Positions 34,382 through 42,696 of a DNA stretch of 64,000 nt are shown here, one piece after another. The notes beneath the pieces are model-generated. The model was not told the origin of the DNA. It searched no databases and saw only the letters and a list, made by a program, of their open reading frames with translations. Location of the stretch: contig CAZUXE010000008.1 in NCBI GenBank assembly GCA_964624585.1, positions 1-64,000 on the forward strand, read 5' to 3'. Numbering within the stretch: the stretch's first letter is position 1; every line of letters starts with the position of its first letter. Both the position numbers and the translations under genes were made by a program. Source of the DNA: CAZUXE01 sp964624585 (lineage in GTDB: Bacteria > Hydrothermota > Tepidihabitantia > B3-TA06).

Positions 34382-37374
34382 TGGCTAGCAAAGAAAATTC
34401 AAAACATGTTGTTGTTCTGGGTGGAGGGACAGCAGGTATTGCGGCGGCTTTGTCGTTGAACGATTTAGGTTTCCATGTCTCTCTTGTTGAGAAAAATTCT
34501 CATCTTTTGGGAACTATTGCTCAACTTGATAAACAGTTTCCAAATGACGCCTGTGGGTTCTGCCAGCTTCGTTCCCGTGTTGAACCAGGTGTTTCCGAAC
34601 TTTGCCTGCGGCGCGATTTGGGTGCCGATAATTTGGATATCCACACCTTATCGATACTTTGGAATGTAGAAAAGCTTGATGATGACCGCCTAAAACTTTC
34701 CTTTAACCAAAAATCCTCATACATCAAAGCGGATTTATGTGTACGTTGTCGAAAGTGTGAGGAAGTTTGTCCAGTTGAAGTTCCCGATGATTTTAACATT
34801 CAGGGGAAACGTAAGGCTGTTTATACCCGTTATCCAATGGCTATTCCTTCAACATGGGTGATTGACGGTGAGAGTTGCACTAGATGTGGCGAGTGCGTAA
34901 AGGTGTGTCCTACGAACTGTATTGATTTAGATATGCAACCTAGGGAGTTTTCGCTTGAAGCTGATGCTGTGGTTGTATCAACCGGTTTTTCCCTTATAGA
35001 TCCTTCATACCTTACAGAGTTAGGTATTCGCTTTCCAAATGTAATAACCAGTTTGGAATTGGAAAGAATTCTTTCCAGCTACGGGCCTACTCAAGGTAGT
35101 CTGGAGCGACCGTCTGATGGTCATAAACCTTCTAAGATAGCGCTTCTGTTTTGTGCCGGTTCGCGCGACCGCTTGCATCCTTATTGCTCGTCTGCGTGTT
35201 GTATGTACGGAACTAAAGAGGCTAGAATTTTGCATGAGCAGTATCCTGATGTTGAAGTAACTGTTTTTTACATGGATAGGCGTGGATTTGGCAAGTCTTA
35301 CTATTCTTACATAGAAGAAACTTCGCCTTATGTCCGTTGGATACCAAGTCGTCCTGCAAAGGTGGAGGAGACCTCGAATAATAATCTCATACTACACTAT
35401 GAGTCTGAAGACGGAAGCTTTCGTAAGGAAGAGTTTGATTTAGTTTCATTAGTTGTTGGCCAAGAGGGACAAGCAAATGATTTTGCAGAGCTTTTTGGAT
35501 TGGAAACTAACAACGGTTTCCTTGACTTAAAAAAGGGTACAGAAATTAATACAGCGAACCCTAAAGTGTTTGCTGTAGGTTCGGCAGGCGGTCCCAAGGA
35601 TTTACCGGATTCTGTTACTGAAGCTCAAGCTGTTGCAGCACAGATTGCGGCTATGTTTGGTGTTGACAAAAAATCAGGCATTCAGCAAAAATCCGTAGCG
35701 CCTTTTCCAAAAGTCGGGGTTGTATTTGATACTGTTGGTGATGACGAAGGATTGGATAAAGACGCAATTAAAACATTCTTTAGCCAAAAAGGTATTCCTA
35801 CAAGCTTCATTAACTATGCCGAAACAGAGAAGGGACTGCTGGAGCTTGAGAATTTTATTATGGATAAGGAAGTAGATAGGCTTGTTGTTGCCGGTCCAAA
35901 TCCTAACAAAGCGGAGCGCATTCTTAAAGAAAAGGTTGTTCAAATGGGTTGGCATCCTGCACAATTGGAACTTTTGGATTTTCGGGAACAGGTGTTGTGG
36001 GGATATGAAGATGCATCCTTGTTTAATGAAACTGCCTGTATTCTTGCGCTTGCTTCAGCTGAAAAACTTCGCTTATTGAGCTTTGAGGCTGCGGACTTGA
36101 TTCAACCCTTTAGTCGTGCGCTTATAGTTGGCGCAGGTGCTGCCGGAATGTGGGCAGCAAAGTTGCTTGCTGATGCAGGTATATCAGTAACCTTAATTGA
36201 GAAAGAAGACGAAGTAGGAGGCAATGCGCTTAAATTAACTAGGACTCTTGAGCGTTTTGATGTTCCGCCCTTCCTGTCTCAACTTATATCCGAAGTTAAG
36301 GAATCAAAAAATATAGAAATAATGACCGCAACGACACTTTCCTCTATTAACGGAGAGTTAGGTAAATTTACCTGTAGTCTTTTTAAGGGTGATGAGGAAC
36401 TTACTAGAGGGGCCTCTGTAGTTATTTTTACTACAGGAGCAAAGGAGTATAAACCTGCTGATGGTGAGTTTGGTCATGGTTTGAATAATGTATTGGGAGA
36501 AAGAGATTTTGCAGGGATGATTGCTCGCAACGAAACCTCCAATCTTAAATCTGTGGTAATGATACAATGCGTAGGATCGCGTAATGAAGAGCATCCGTAT
36601 TGCTCGCGCGTATGCTGCCGTAGAGCGTTAGCGAATGCAATTGCCCTCAAAGAGACTAATCCGAAAATAGAGGTTACGATTATTGCAAGGGATGTGATGA
36701 GTTGGGGATTGTCTGAGCTTTATTATCGTAAGGCGCGTGATATGGGAGTAAATTTTATCCGTTATACTCAAGATAACCTTCCAAAGGTTTTAGAGCGGAA
36801 TGAAGGTCTTATTGTTTCCGTGTTTGATAGTCTTCTTAACGCTACAGTTGAGTTGGCTGCCGATAAAGTTGTGCTAGCTCACGGTATTATTGCCTCTTCA
36901 AGCCCTGTTATTTATAACGACAAACCTTTGGATTTAGATAAGTTTGGATTTTTTGCCGAGGCTAATCCCAAGTTCAGGACTACCGAACTTGAAGTTGACG
37001 GATTCTTTGCCGCCGGACTAGCCAAGGGGCCAAAGCGATTTTCAGAATCTCTAACCGAAGCTTCTGCTGCTGTGGCAAAGGCTTTGGTATTTCTGCGTTC
37101 TGAAAAATTTACTCCGAAATACTATGTTGCTCGCACCAATACACGTAGGTGTGCGTATTGTGGAATATGTGTAGATGCTTGTCCCAATTCGGCAAGGGTG
37201 ATGGATGAGGAACTTTTGTCAGCCCGTGTTATAGAGGCTATTTGTCAGGGATGCGGGGTTTGTGCATCGGCTTGTCCTTCGCAAGCAGCGCATCTTTTGA
37301 ATTTGGAAAGTGATCAGGCTTTTGCCATGATTGATGTAATGTTGTCTCAATCCGAAAGGGGAGAGAAAGAATGA
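34381..37374 (+). CDS. Second, doubled HdrA-like flavoprotein
   Basis: 997 residues containing two HdrA-like units. The first has FAD motif GGGTAGIAAA (about 13), [4Fe-4S] motifs (about 120-131 and 166-177) and CAGSRD with CSSACC. The second starts at about 443 with a segment resembling the HdrA N-terminal domain but with its cysteines replaced (VVFDTVGDD where HdrA has VFVCHCGLN), then FAD motif GAGAAGMWAA (about 584), CVGSRNE with CSRVCC, and two [4Fe-4S] motifs (about 924 and 955). The layout recalls QmoA/QmoB-type HdrA relatives. ATG overlaps the hdrA stop (TGATG). It may form a two-flavin relay with HdrA. Confidence 0.88.
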   Translation: MASKENSKHVVVLGGGTAGIAAALSLNDLGFHVSLVEKNSHLLGTIAQLDKQFPNDACGFCQLRSRVEPGVSELCLRRDLGADNLDIHTLSILWNVEKLDDDRLKLSFNQKSSYIKADLCVRCRKCEEVCPVEVPDDFNIQGKRKAVYTRYPMAIPSTWVIDGESCTRCGECVKVCPTNCIDLDMQPREFSLEADAVVVSTGFSLIDPSYLTELGIRFPNVITSLELERILSSYGPTQGSLERPSDGHKPSKIALLFCAGSRDRLHPYCSSACCMYGTKEARILHEQYPDVEVTVFYMDRRGFGKSYYSYIEETSPYVRWIPSRPAKVEETSNNNLILHYESEDGSFRKEEFDLVSLVVGQEGQANDFAELFGLETNNGFLDLKKGTEINTANPKVFAVGSAGGPKDLPDSVTEAQAVAAQIAAMFGVDKKSGIQQKSVAPFPKVGVVFDTVGDDEGLDKDAIKTFFSQKGIPTSFINYAETEKGLLELENFIMDKEVDRLVVAGPNPNKAERILKEKVVQMGWHPAQLELLDFREQVLWGYEDASLFNETACILALASAEKLRLLSFEAADLIQPFSRALIVGAGAAGMWAAKLLADAGISVTLIEKEDEVGGNALKLTRTLERFDVPPFLSQLISEVKESKNIEIMTATTLSSINGELGKFTCSLFKGDEELTRGASVVIFTTGAKEYKPADGEFGHGLNNVLGERDFAGMIARNETSNLKSVVMIQCVGSRNEEHPYCSRVCCRRALANAIALKETNPKIEVTIIARDVMSWGLSELYYRKARDMGVNFIRYTQDNLPKVLERNEGLIVSVFDSLLNATVELAADKVVLAHGIIASSSPVIYNDKPLDLDKFGFFAEANPKFRTTELEVDGFFAAGLAKGPKRFSESLTEASAAVAKALVFLRSEKFTPKYYVARTNTRRCAYCGICVDACPNSARVMDEELLSARVIEAICQGCGVCASACPSQAAHLLNLESDQAFAMIDVMLSQSERGEKE

Positions 37375-37793
37375 ATGAGTTTGAACCCAAAATAGTAGGT
37401 TTTTTCTGCAACTGGTGTACGGCCGCCGCCGCCGACCTTGCCGGAACATCCCGCATACAGTATCCGGCTAACGTAAGGCCCATTAGGGTAATGTGTTCTG
37501 GTTCTGTTGACATGAGCTATGTCATAAAATCTCTTCTTGAGGGAGCCGATGGTGTACTTATTGGCGGATGTCATCCAGGTGATTGTCATTATGTGAACGG
37601 TAACTACAAAGCAAGACGTAGGGTAGCGCTTTTGAAGTCAATATTCAATACCCTTGAATTGGAACCCGATAGGGTATGGTTGCGCTGGATTTCAGCATCC
37701 GAAGGGGTTCGTTTCGCTAAGGTGGTTCGGCAGATTACAGATGAAATAAAAGAAAAAGGACCCAACCCGATGGGTTCGACACCTCAGACTTAG
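37371..37793 (+). CDS. mvhD: MvhD-like iron-sulfur adaptor subunit
   Basis: 140-residue MvhD/HdrA-associated protein that in methanogens links the hydrogenase to HdrA. Cysteines at 13 and 16 (FFCNWC), 42, 67 and 72 (GGCHPGDCHY) are those of the family's [2Fe-2S] site. It overlaps the upstream gene by four bases. The hydrogenase subunits MvhA and MvhG are absent, so here it must connect to something else, most simply the FdhB-like protein downstream. Confidence 0.92.
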   Translation: MNEFEPKIVGFFCNWCTAAAADLAGTSRIQYPANVRPIRVMCSGSVDMSYVIKSLLEGADGVLIGGCHPGDCHYVNGNYKARRRVALLKSIFNTLELEPDRVWLRWISASEGVRFAKVVRQITDEIKEKGPNPMGSTPQT

Positions 37794-37802
37794 GCGGGAA
37801 TG

Positions 37803-38903
37803 ATGGCTGGTATATACAAAAAAGACCTTAATCCAGATAAGGCTGTTCGTGAATTTTTCGCAGAGCTTTTTTCTGCAAACCTTATATCTACAGCTCTTTT
37901 GCCTGCGCGAAAAGCAGGTTTGAAACAGGTGTTTCCAGCGTTATTATCTTCAAAAGATTCTCTTGAGCAGGTTTATCCTTTTGCGCCTGTGATGCCTGTA
38001 TCTACCGCGGTTCAGCTTTCTAAAATAACCCGTTTTGCTAATCCTAAAAACATAGTTGCAGCTTTTCTCCGTCCATGTGAATCACGGGCGGCTGTTGAAT
38101 TGGTTAAACTCAGTCAAATCAATTTAGATAACGTATTGCTTATTACACGTGATTGTCCAGGAACTGTTGAACCTGAGGTTTTTGAGGCCAAAGCTTCCAA
38201 TGGAAATCTACCTTCTTTCTCAGATTTTGAACAGACCGATATTCGTCCGGTATGCAAAATGTGCGCATATCCTGTAGCGCCGGTTGCGGATATTAACATA
38301 GGCACTTTTGGCACAGATTCAGGGATTATTCTTGAGGCAAAAACGGATAAGGGTAGAGAAGCTTTGAAGCGTATCAAGATGGATGCGGAACTTACAGATT
38401 TTTCTATTCGTGAATCAGCTATTGCAGCAGAAACTGAAAAACGTACTGCTTTTGCAGAAAAACATATGGCAGAGCTTAAAAAAGAAGTTGCTGGAATAGA
38501 TAATATGGTTAAGTTCTTCGCGGCTTGTGTAAATTGTCATAACTGCCGTACGATGTGTCCTGTATGTTATTGCAATGAGTGTTTCTTTGACTCATCAACC
38601 TTCCACTTTGAAGGGCCTCGCTATGAGGAGTGGGCTAACCGTAGAGGCGTGCTTCAAATGCCTCGCGATGAGATGCTTTTCCACTTAGGACGTATGAACC
38701 ATATTGGCCTTTCATGTGTTGGTTGTGGTATGTGTGAACAGGCTTGTCCGCATGATATTCGTGTTGGCCAACTGTTCACCCTAATCTCCACCACAGCCCA
38801 GAAAGAACTTAATATTCATGCTGGCATGTCGCTTACCGATCCCCTACCATTGGCTACTTATCGTGAAGATGAGTTTACCAATATGGGAGAGGAAAAGGCG
38901 TGA
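37803..38903 (+). CDS. FdhB/FrhB-like iron-sulfur oxidoreductase subunit
   Basis: 366 residues. The N-terminal half resembles FdhB/FrhB beta subunits (FLRPCESRAAVELVKL and ITRDCPGT at about 80-125), a flavin-binding electron entry subunit of F420-linked hydrogenases and formate dehydrogenases. Cysteine-rich motifs follow at about 241-261 and 304-315 (CVGCGMCEQACP). GGCGGGA precedes the start pair ATG-ATG; either 37800 or 37803 may be used. No formate dehydrogenase catalytic subunit is in the window. It would plausibly deliver electrons to or from MvhD. Confidence 0.82.
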   Translation: MAGIYKKDLNPDKAVREFFAELFSANLISTALLPARKAGLKQVFPALLSSKDSLEQVYPFAPVMPVSTAVQLSKITRFANPKNIVAAFLRPCESRAAVELVKLSQINLDNVLLITRDCPGTVEPEVFEAKASNGNLPSFSDFEQTDIRPVCKMCAYPVAPVADINIGTFGTDSGIILEAKTDKGREALKRIKMDAELTDFSIRESAIAAETEKRTAFAEKHMAELKKEVAGIDNMVKFFAACVNCHNCRTMCPVCYCNECFFDSSTFHFEGPRYEEWANRRGVLQMPRDEMLFHLGRMNHIGLSCVGCGMCEQACPHDIRVGQLFTLISTTAQKELNIHAGMSLTDPLPLATYREDEFTNMGEEKA

Positions 38904-39364
38904 ACAAGAAGATAGCTTTTGCAGTTTTTTCAGCACTGTTATTTTTTATAGGGTGTCCCAATATCAGGAATCTAAAACAAGTTAGCGATATTTCAACAGT
39001 TAACTGTGCGGAATTACAGTATGAGGAATCCGGCGTGATGGTGTTTCGTGATCAGAAAAGTTGGGAAAATTTCTGGCAGCAGTATTGTCAGACTGTAAAT
39101 GCCGAAGGAGTTAAACTTACTGCACCGAAAGTAGATTTCTCAACTAAAATGCTGATAGGGGTTTTTGCAGGCGCTAAGCCTACTGGCGGGTATTCAATTT
39201 CAATTCAGCGTATAATGGAGAGTTCAAAAAGTATTCTTGTTGAATATAAGGAAACAGAACCTTCGCCGGATGCTATGGTTACTATGGCGTTTACCTATCC
39301 ATGTCACATTGTTTCAGTTACACGTTCTGAGAAAAACGTGGAGTTCAAAGCGGTTAAAAAATAA
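38900..39364 (+). CDS. PrcB_C-domain lipoprotein
   Basis: 154-residue lipoprotein: hydrophobic signal ending FFIGC (Cys19), then a domain resembling the protease-complex PrcB C-terminal domain (WENFWQQY, FSTKMLIGVFAGAKPTGGYSI). GTG start overlaps the FdhB-like gene (GTGA), so it is the last gene of the hdr transcript, which ends in the terminator at 39363-39380. An envelope lipoprotein at the end of a redox operon is unexpected; a functional connection is unproven. Confidence 0.8.
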   Translation: MNKKIAFAVFSALLFFIGCPNIRNLKQVSDISTVNCAELQYEESGVMVFRDQKSWENFWQQYCQTVNAEGVKLTAPKVDFSTKMLIGVFAGAKPTGGYSISIQRIMESSKSILVEYKETEPSPDAMVTMAFTYPCHIVSVTRSEKNVEFKAVKK

Positions 39365-39380
39365 AACCGTAGTCGGTTTT
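39363..39380. terminator. Bidirectional terminator between the hdr operon and the zinc-ribbon gene
   Basis: Stem AAAACCG (39363-39369), loop TAGT, CGGTTTT (39374-39380), followed by more T on the plus strand. On the minus strand the hairpin is followed by ATTTTTT, so it can serve both converging genes. Confidence 0.8.
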
Positions 39381-39476
39381 TTTCACACAGCCAATATTTC
39401 TATTTACATTGCAGCTTGCTTTATTTTTATGATAAGTTATTCCTGAAGCAATTAAGTTTTTTGTGGTTCCTGAATA

Positions 39477-40016
39477 CTACATGTTGTGGATATAATTTTT
39501 AAGACTTAAAATAAAAGACGGAAAGAATTTCTTTAAGAATATATAGAGGAGTGTAGCAATGAATAGCGAAATCAATATTCTTACAACTGCTAATCTTCGA
39601 GTTTTTTTGGGTTTATTTTTGGATGTAGCTATAATTATTGTATTTAATATGGGGTGGTTACGCATATAACGTTTTGTTCGACGTTCGGCACGCTCTTCCT
39701 CTTTAATTCTTTCTGTTAATACCCTAGCTTCCGACTGAGCTGCGTTACTTCTAAATTTAGGATAGCAGTCTTTACATATACCATCTTTGAAATCTTCAAC
39801 AGGTTTAAGTTTTGTGCAGTAGGGACATTTTTTGAGTTTTGGAGGTTCTTCTTTTTGAGCGTGTTGTTGTTTATTACTTGAATTCATTTTTTGAGATTGT
39901 GAATTAGTTTTTATTTCAAAATCATTATAACAATTTTGGCAGAAGAATTGGTTCGGGCTAATTTCCATTATTTCATTTGAACCACATTTTGGACATTTTA
40001 GTTTACCGTCAGACAT
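39477..40016 (-). CDS. Zinc-ribbon protein with C-terminal membrane anchor
   Basis: 179 residues. Two zinc-binding units are visible: CPKC...CQNC (residues 8-29) and CPYC...CKDC (about 64-84), the second of the CxxCxxxKPxxDF type. A basic, charged middle follows, and about residues 146-168 form one hydrophobic membrane segment. A tail-anchored, cytoplasm-facing protein is likely. Function unknown. Its promoter directly abuts the ATG, so the mRNA is leaderless. Confidence 0.78.
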   Translation of the reverse strand: MSDGKLKCPKCGSNEIMEISPNQFFCQNCYNDFEIKTNSQSQKMNSSNKQQHAQKEEPPKLKKCPYCTKLKPVEDFKDGICKDCYPKFRSNAAQSEARVLTERIKEEERAERRTKRYMRNHPILNTIIIATSKNKPKKTRRLAVVRILISLFIATLLYIFLKKFFPSFILSLKNYIHNM

Positions 40017-40022
40017 GAAATT

Positions 40023-40050
40023 ATTATATCAAGAGAATAATTTTTGTCAA
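40023..40050 (-). promoter_or_regulatory. Promoter of the zinc-ribbon gene, leaderless
   Basis: Minus strand TTGACA (40050-40045), 16 bp, TATAAT (40028-40023): perfect consensus. The ATG at 40016 is the seventh base after the -10 box, exactly where transcription should begin. Confidence 0.85.
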
Positions 40051-40147
40051 GCATTATTTAATATTTATTCGCACTTGTGATAGGGTATCTAGCAAATAAA
40101 TAAGTTAGTCTGCAAATATCAAGTTAAATCTTGTCTCTTTAGTGTAG

Positions 40148-41047
40148 CTAAACTCTGGGTTTGAAGCCTTTGCCCAGCACTTCGTAGGCGTCGGAGATAA
40201 CAACAAAAGCATTTGGATCAACCTGTTTAACTATGGCTTTGAGGCGAGGTATTTCCTTACGTGTCAATACTATATAAAGTACGTCTCTGTCTTTGCCAGT
40301 GAAATATGAATGTCCCTTCAGCGTAGTTACTCCACGGCGTAGCTCTAAAGCTATTGCCCATGAGATTTCTTGCGGGTTAACGGTGATGATATGAGCCGTG
40401 CGAGCATAGCTGAAGCCTTCTAGTATCATATTTAGAACAAAAGAGCTGATGATTAAGGCCATTATTCCGTAAAGAGGCGCTTCCAGGTCTTTGAACACAA
40501 ATCCCGATGAGCCGATTACTACAAGGTCAATAATCATTATCCAGCCGCCAACAGAAATATTTGTATGTTTGTTCAAAAACTGAGCAATTATATCTGTTCC
40601 ACCTGTTGAGCCGTTGCCTCTGAAAACTATCCCCAGGCCTAAACCAAGCACTATACCGCCGAATATGGAACCTAGAAGGTGGTCGCCTGTGGCGCTAGGC
40701 AGTTGAATAATAGATTCAAATAGAAAAATGAAACCGGAAACAAGTAGAATGCCAGCCAAACTTTTAAGGGCGTAGCGGGTTCCCATTCCTTTGAGTCCTA
40801 GAATAAATATAGGAACGTTAAGAGCAATATAGAATAACGATATCGGCCATTTGAAAAGGTAGTTTAGCATAATTGATATGCCACCCACACCTCCGGAAAC
40901 CACTTGATGAGGAGCCAAGAACATAACATAAGCGATACCACAAACGGCACTACCTATAGTTATTAGGGCAGTATCCCTAAGCTCATTCTTCCAGTTAAAC
41001 TTAAACTTGAACTTAAATTTTAGTTTATCGATTCCTTGTTTGATCAT
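40148..41047 (-). CDS. YitT-family membrane protein (DUF161 + DUF2179)
   Basis: 299 residues. Five or more hydrophobic segments (from about residue 25 to 210) make up the YitT/DUF161 membrane part, with the conserved APHQVVSGGVGGI and GSTGGTDI motifs; the last 85 residues are the cytosolic DUF2179 domain. Function of the family is unresolved. An upstream in-frame TTG at 41080 is actually the -35 box of the promoter, so the ATG at 41047 is chosen. The N-terminus has a curious KLKFKFKFKF stretch. Confidence 0.9.
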   Translation of the reverse strand: MIKQGIDKLKFKFKFKFNWKNELRDTALITIGSAVCGIAYVMFLAPHQVVSGGVGGISIMLNYLFKWPISLFYIALNVPIFILGLKGMGTRYALKSLAGILLVSGFIFLFESIIQLPSATGDHLLGSIFGGIVLGLGLGIVFRGNGSTGGTDIIAQFLNKHTNISVGGWIMIIDLVVIGSSGFVFKDLEAPLYGIMALIISSFVLNMILEGFSYARTAHIITVNPQEISWAIALELRRGVTTLKGHSYFTGKDRDVLYIVLTRKEIPRLKAIVKQVDPNAFVVISDAYEVLGKGFKPRV

Positions 41048-41052
41048 TCTGT

Positions 41053-41080
41053 AGTCTACCCCTTCAGTGATGAGAGTCAA
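41053..41080 (-). promoter_or_regulatory. Promoter of the YitT gene, leaderless
   Basis: Minus strand TTGACT (41080-41075), 16 bp, TAGACT (41058-41053). The ATG at 41047 is six bases past the -10 box. Confidence 0.65.
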
Positions 41081-41166
41081 GTTGCACTTCTATATTGCTT
41101 TGTTGTCAGAAGCTTGACTCAGGACTTAAACCTTAGGGCTGAAGTATAGATGTGTATATTTAAAAT

Positions 41167-41190
41167 AAGGCCCGCTTTTTAGCGGGCCTT
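41167..41190 (-). terminator. Terminator of the pyrG-lpt-rpoN operon
   Basis: Nine-base stem AAGGCCCGC (41167-41175) / GCGGGCCTT (41182-41190) with a six-base loop, followed on the minus strand by ATTTTAAATA. It lies 55 bp after the rpoN stop. Confidence 0.75.
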
Positions 41191-41231
41191 GCTTCACAAG
41201 TAATGTGTACGAAGTACGGGATGTGGTTACT

Positions 41232-41273
41232 GTGTTATGGGGGGTTACGAGGGTGTTATGGGAGTGTTATGGG
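41232..41273. repeat. Three GTGTTATGGG repeats at the end of rpoN
   Basis: GTGTTATGGG occurs at 41232-41241, 41253-41262 and 41264-41273. The last two encode the final residues of RpoN (HNTPITPS), and the first lies just past the stop, so the C-terminal tail is made of short-repeat DNA. Confidence 0.7.
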
Positions 41274-42696
41274 GACGGTGCAGGGCTTTGCGCTGAAAGC
41301 AATCAGGAATATTCAAAAGCATTCGGTATTTTGCAACAGTGCGGCGAGAAAGTTTTATTCCCATTTCCTGCAATTTTTTTGATATCTGTGCATCGGTAAA
41401 GGGTGTGGACTTATCCTCAGCATCAATTATTGTTTTAACTTTTGTTAGCAAGGGGTTGTGTTCTGTTTTGGTAAAAAACGATTTCAAAGGGAAAATACCA
41501 ACCGGTGTTTCAATGTATTTATCCTTGACTGCCCGTGAAATGGTTGAGGGGTGCAAACTGAGCGCTTCGGCAATGTCTTTCATCAATAGAGACACAATCT
41601 GTGAACTGCGTCCTGAAAAAAAGTCGTAATTACGCATTAGCAATTCTTCACCAAGACGTGACAGGGTTTCACGACGCTGCAGGATACCTTTTATGAACAT
41701 TTTTGCAGACTCAAGCTTTCGTTTGGCAAATTCTATATCTTCTTTTTTATAAATTTTGGGATTATCAAGAATTTCCCTTACCCTTCTGGAAAGGCGTAAG
41801 GGCGGAATGGGTCCTTCGTTTATTGTTACTTTAAGCTTATTCTGACGGTATATTAAACTTATATCAGGTTGAACGGTGCGTGAAGGGATTTCATGAAAAT
41901 TTCGTCCTGGTTTAGGGTCAAGCGTAGCTATTAATTCAAAAGCTTCAACAATCCGTTTTTGAGGAATTCTAAGCTTATTACCTATTGAAGTTATGCGTTG
42001 CTGAAGAAGTTCTGAAAAACATTCCTTAAGTATACGAACTTCAACGGAGTTATCGTCATAGCTCATTGTGTTGAGTTGTATTATGAGGGCTTCTCTTATA
42101 TCATAAGCGGCAATTCCAACAGGTTCCATTCTAGTGATTTTATCGCGGATTTCTGCAACTTTGTTTTGCTCGCAACCTAAATAAAGTGCGATTTGTTCAG
42201 GTGTTTGATGCAGAAAACCATCGTCATCAAGTAAATCGAGAATGTATTTTGCTATTTGAAAATCTTCCTCCGATTTGCTGAATTCGGCTGTGATGGCGTT
42301 AAGCATTTGCTCTTCCAGAGAGGATCTATCAGGGGCTGCTGAGTAGATATTTTCTCTGTCGTCTTGTTCTGCTGCTTGGGTATATGGGGAGGGATAGGAA
42401 TCGTCGCCATCAGGATAATAATCGTCTACAGCGGTATCCTTAAGCGCTTCCTGTGTTTCTTGCGTTACTTCATTGGTTTCTGTCAACTCCGTTTCTTTTT
42501 TTTCATCAGGTTCATCTTGTACAATCTCCAAAGCGGGATTTTGCTCAAGTTCAGTTTGCAGCATGTGTTCTAAGGAAAGAATATTGGCCTGCAGAATCTC
42601 AAGCCTCTGACGCATTTCTTGAGTTAAATGAAGCGTAAGTTCAGTTTTAAGAGAGGTTTCTAATCGTAGAGGAGTAAATGCTGATGAAGCGTTCAA
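41245..42696 (-). CDS. rpoN: RNA polymerase sigma-54 factor
   Basis: 483-residue sigma-54. The Gln/Leu-rich activator region is at about 18-55 (LTLHLTQEMRQRLEILQ), an acidic region II follows (about 60-125), then the core-binding domain and the RpoN box SRRTVAKYR near the C-terminus. Start is TTG, overlapping the lptB stop (TTGA), with AAGGAG eight bases upstream. Placement after lptB is common in Gram-negative bacteria. Sigma-54 needs an AAA+ activator; none is in the window, and no GG-N10-GC promoter was seen nearby. The last eight residues come from repeat DNA. Confidence 0.95.
   Translation of the reverse strand: MNASSAFTPLRLETSLKTELTLHLTQEMRQRLEILQANILSLEHMLQTELEQNPALEIVQDEPDEKKETELTETNEVTQETQEALKDTAVDDYYPDGDDSYPSPYTQAAEQDDRENIYSAAPDRSSLEEQMLNAITAEFSKSEEDFQIAKYILDLLDDDGFLHQTPEQIALYLGCEQNKVAEIRDKITRMEPVGIAAYDIREALIIQLNTMSYDDNSVEVRILKECFSELLQQRITSIGNKLRIPQKRIVEAFELIATLDPKPGRNFHEIPSRTVQPDISLIYRQNKLKVTINEGPIPPLRLSRRVREILDNPKIYKKEDIEFAKRKLESAKMFIKGILQRRETLSRLGEELLMRNYDFFSGRSSQIVSLLMKDIAEALSLHPSTISRAVKDKYIETPVGIFPLKSFFTKTEHNPLLTKVKTIIDAEDKSTPFTDAQISKKLQEMGIKLSRRTVAKYRMLLNIPDCFQRKALHRPHNTPITPS

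Noticed and set aside
29710..38903. Archaeal (methanogen) origin of the Hdr locus
   Set aside because: Promoters, start usage and overlaps are like the rest of the window, and bacterial HdrABC homologues are well known; no base-composition shift is apparent by eye.
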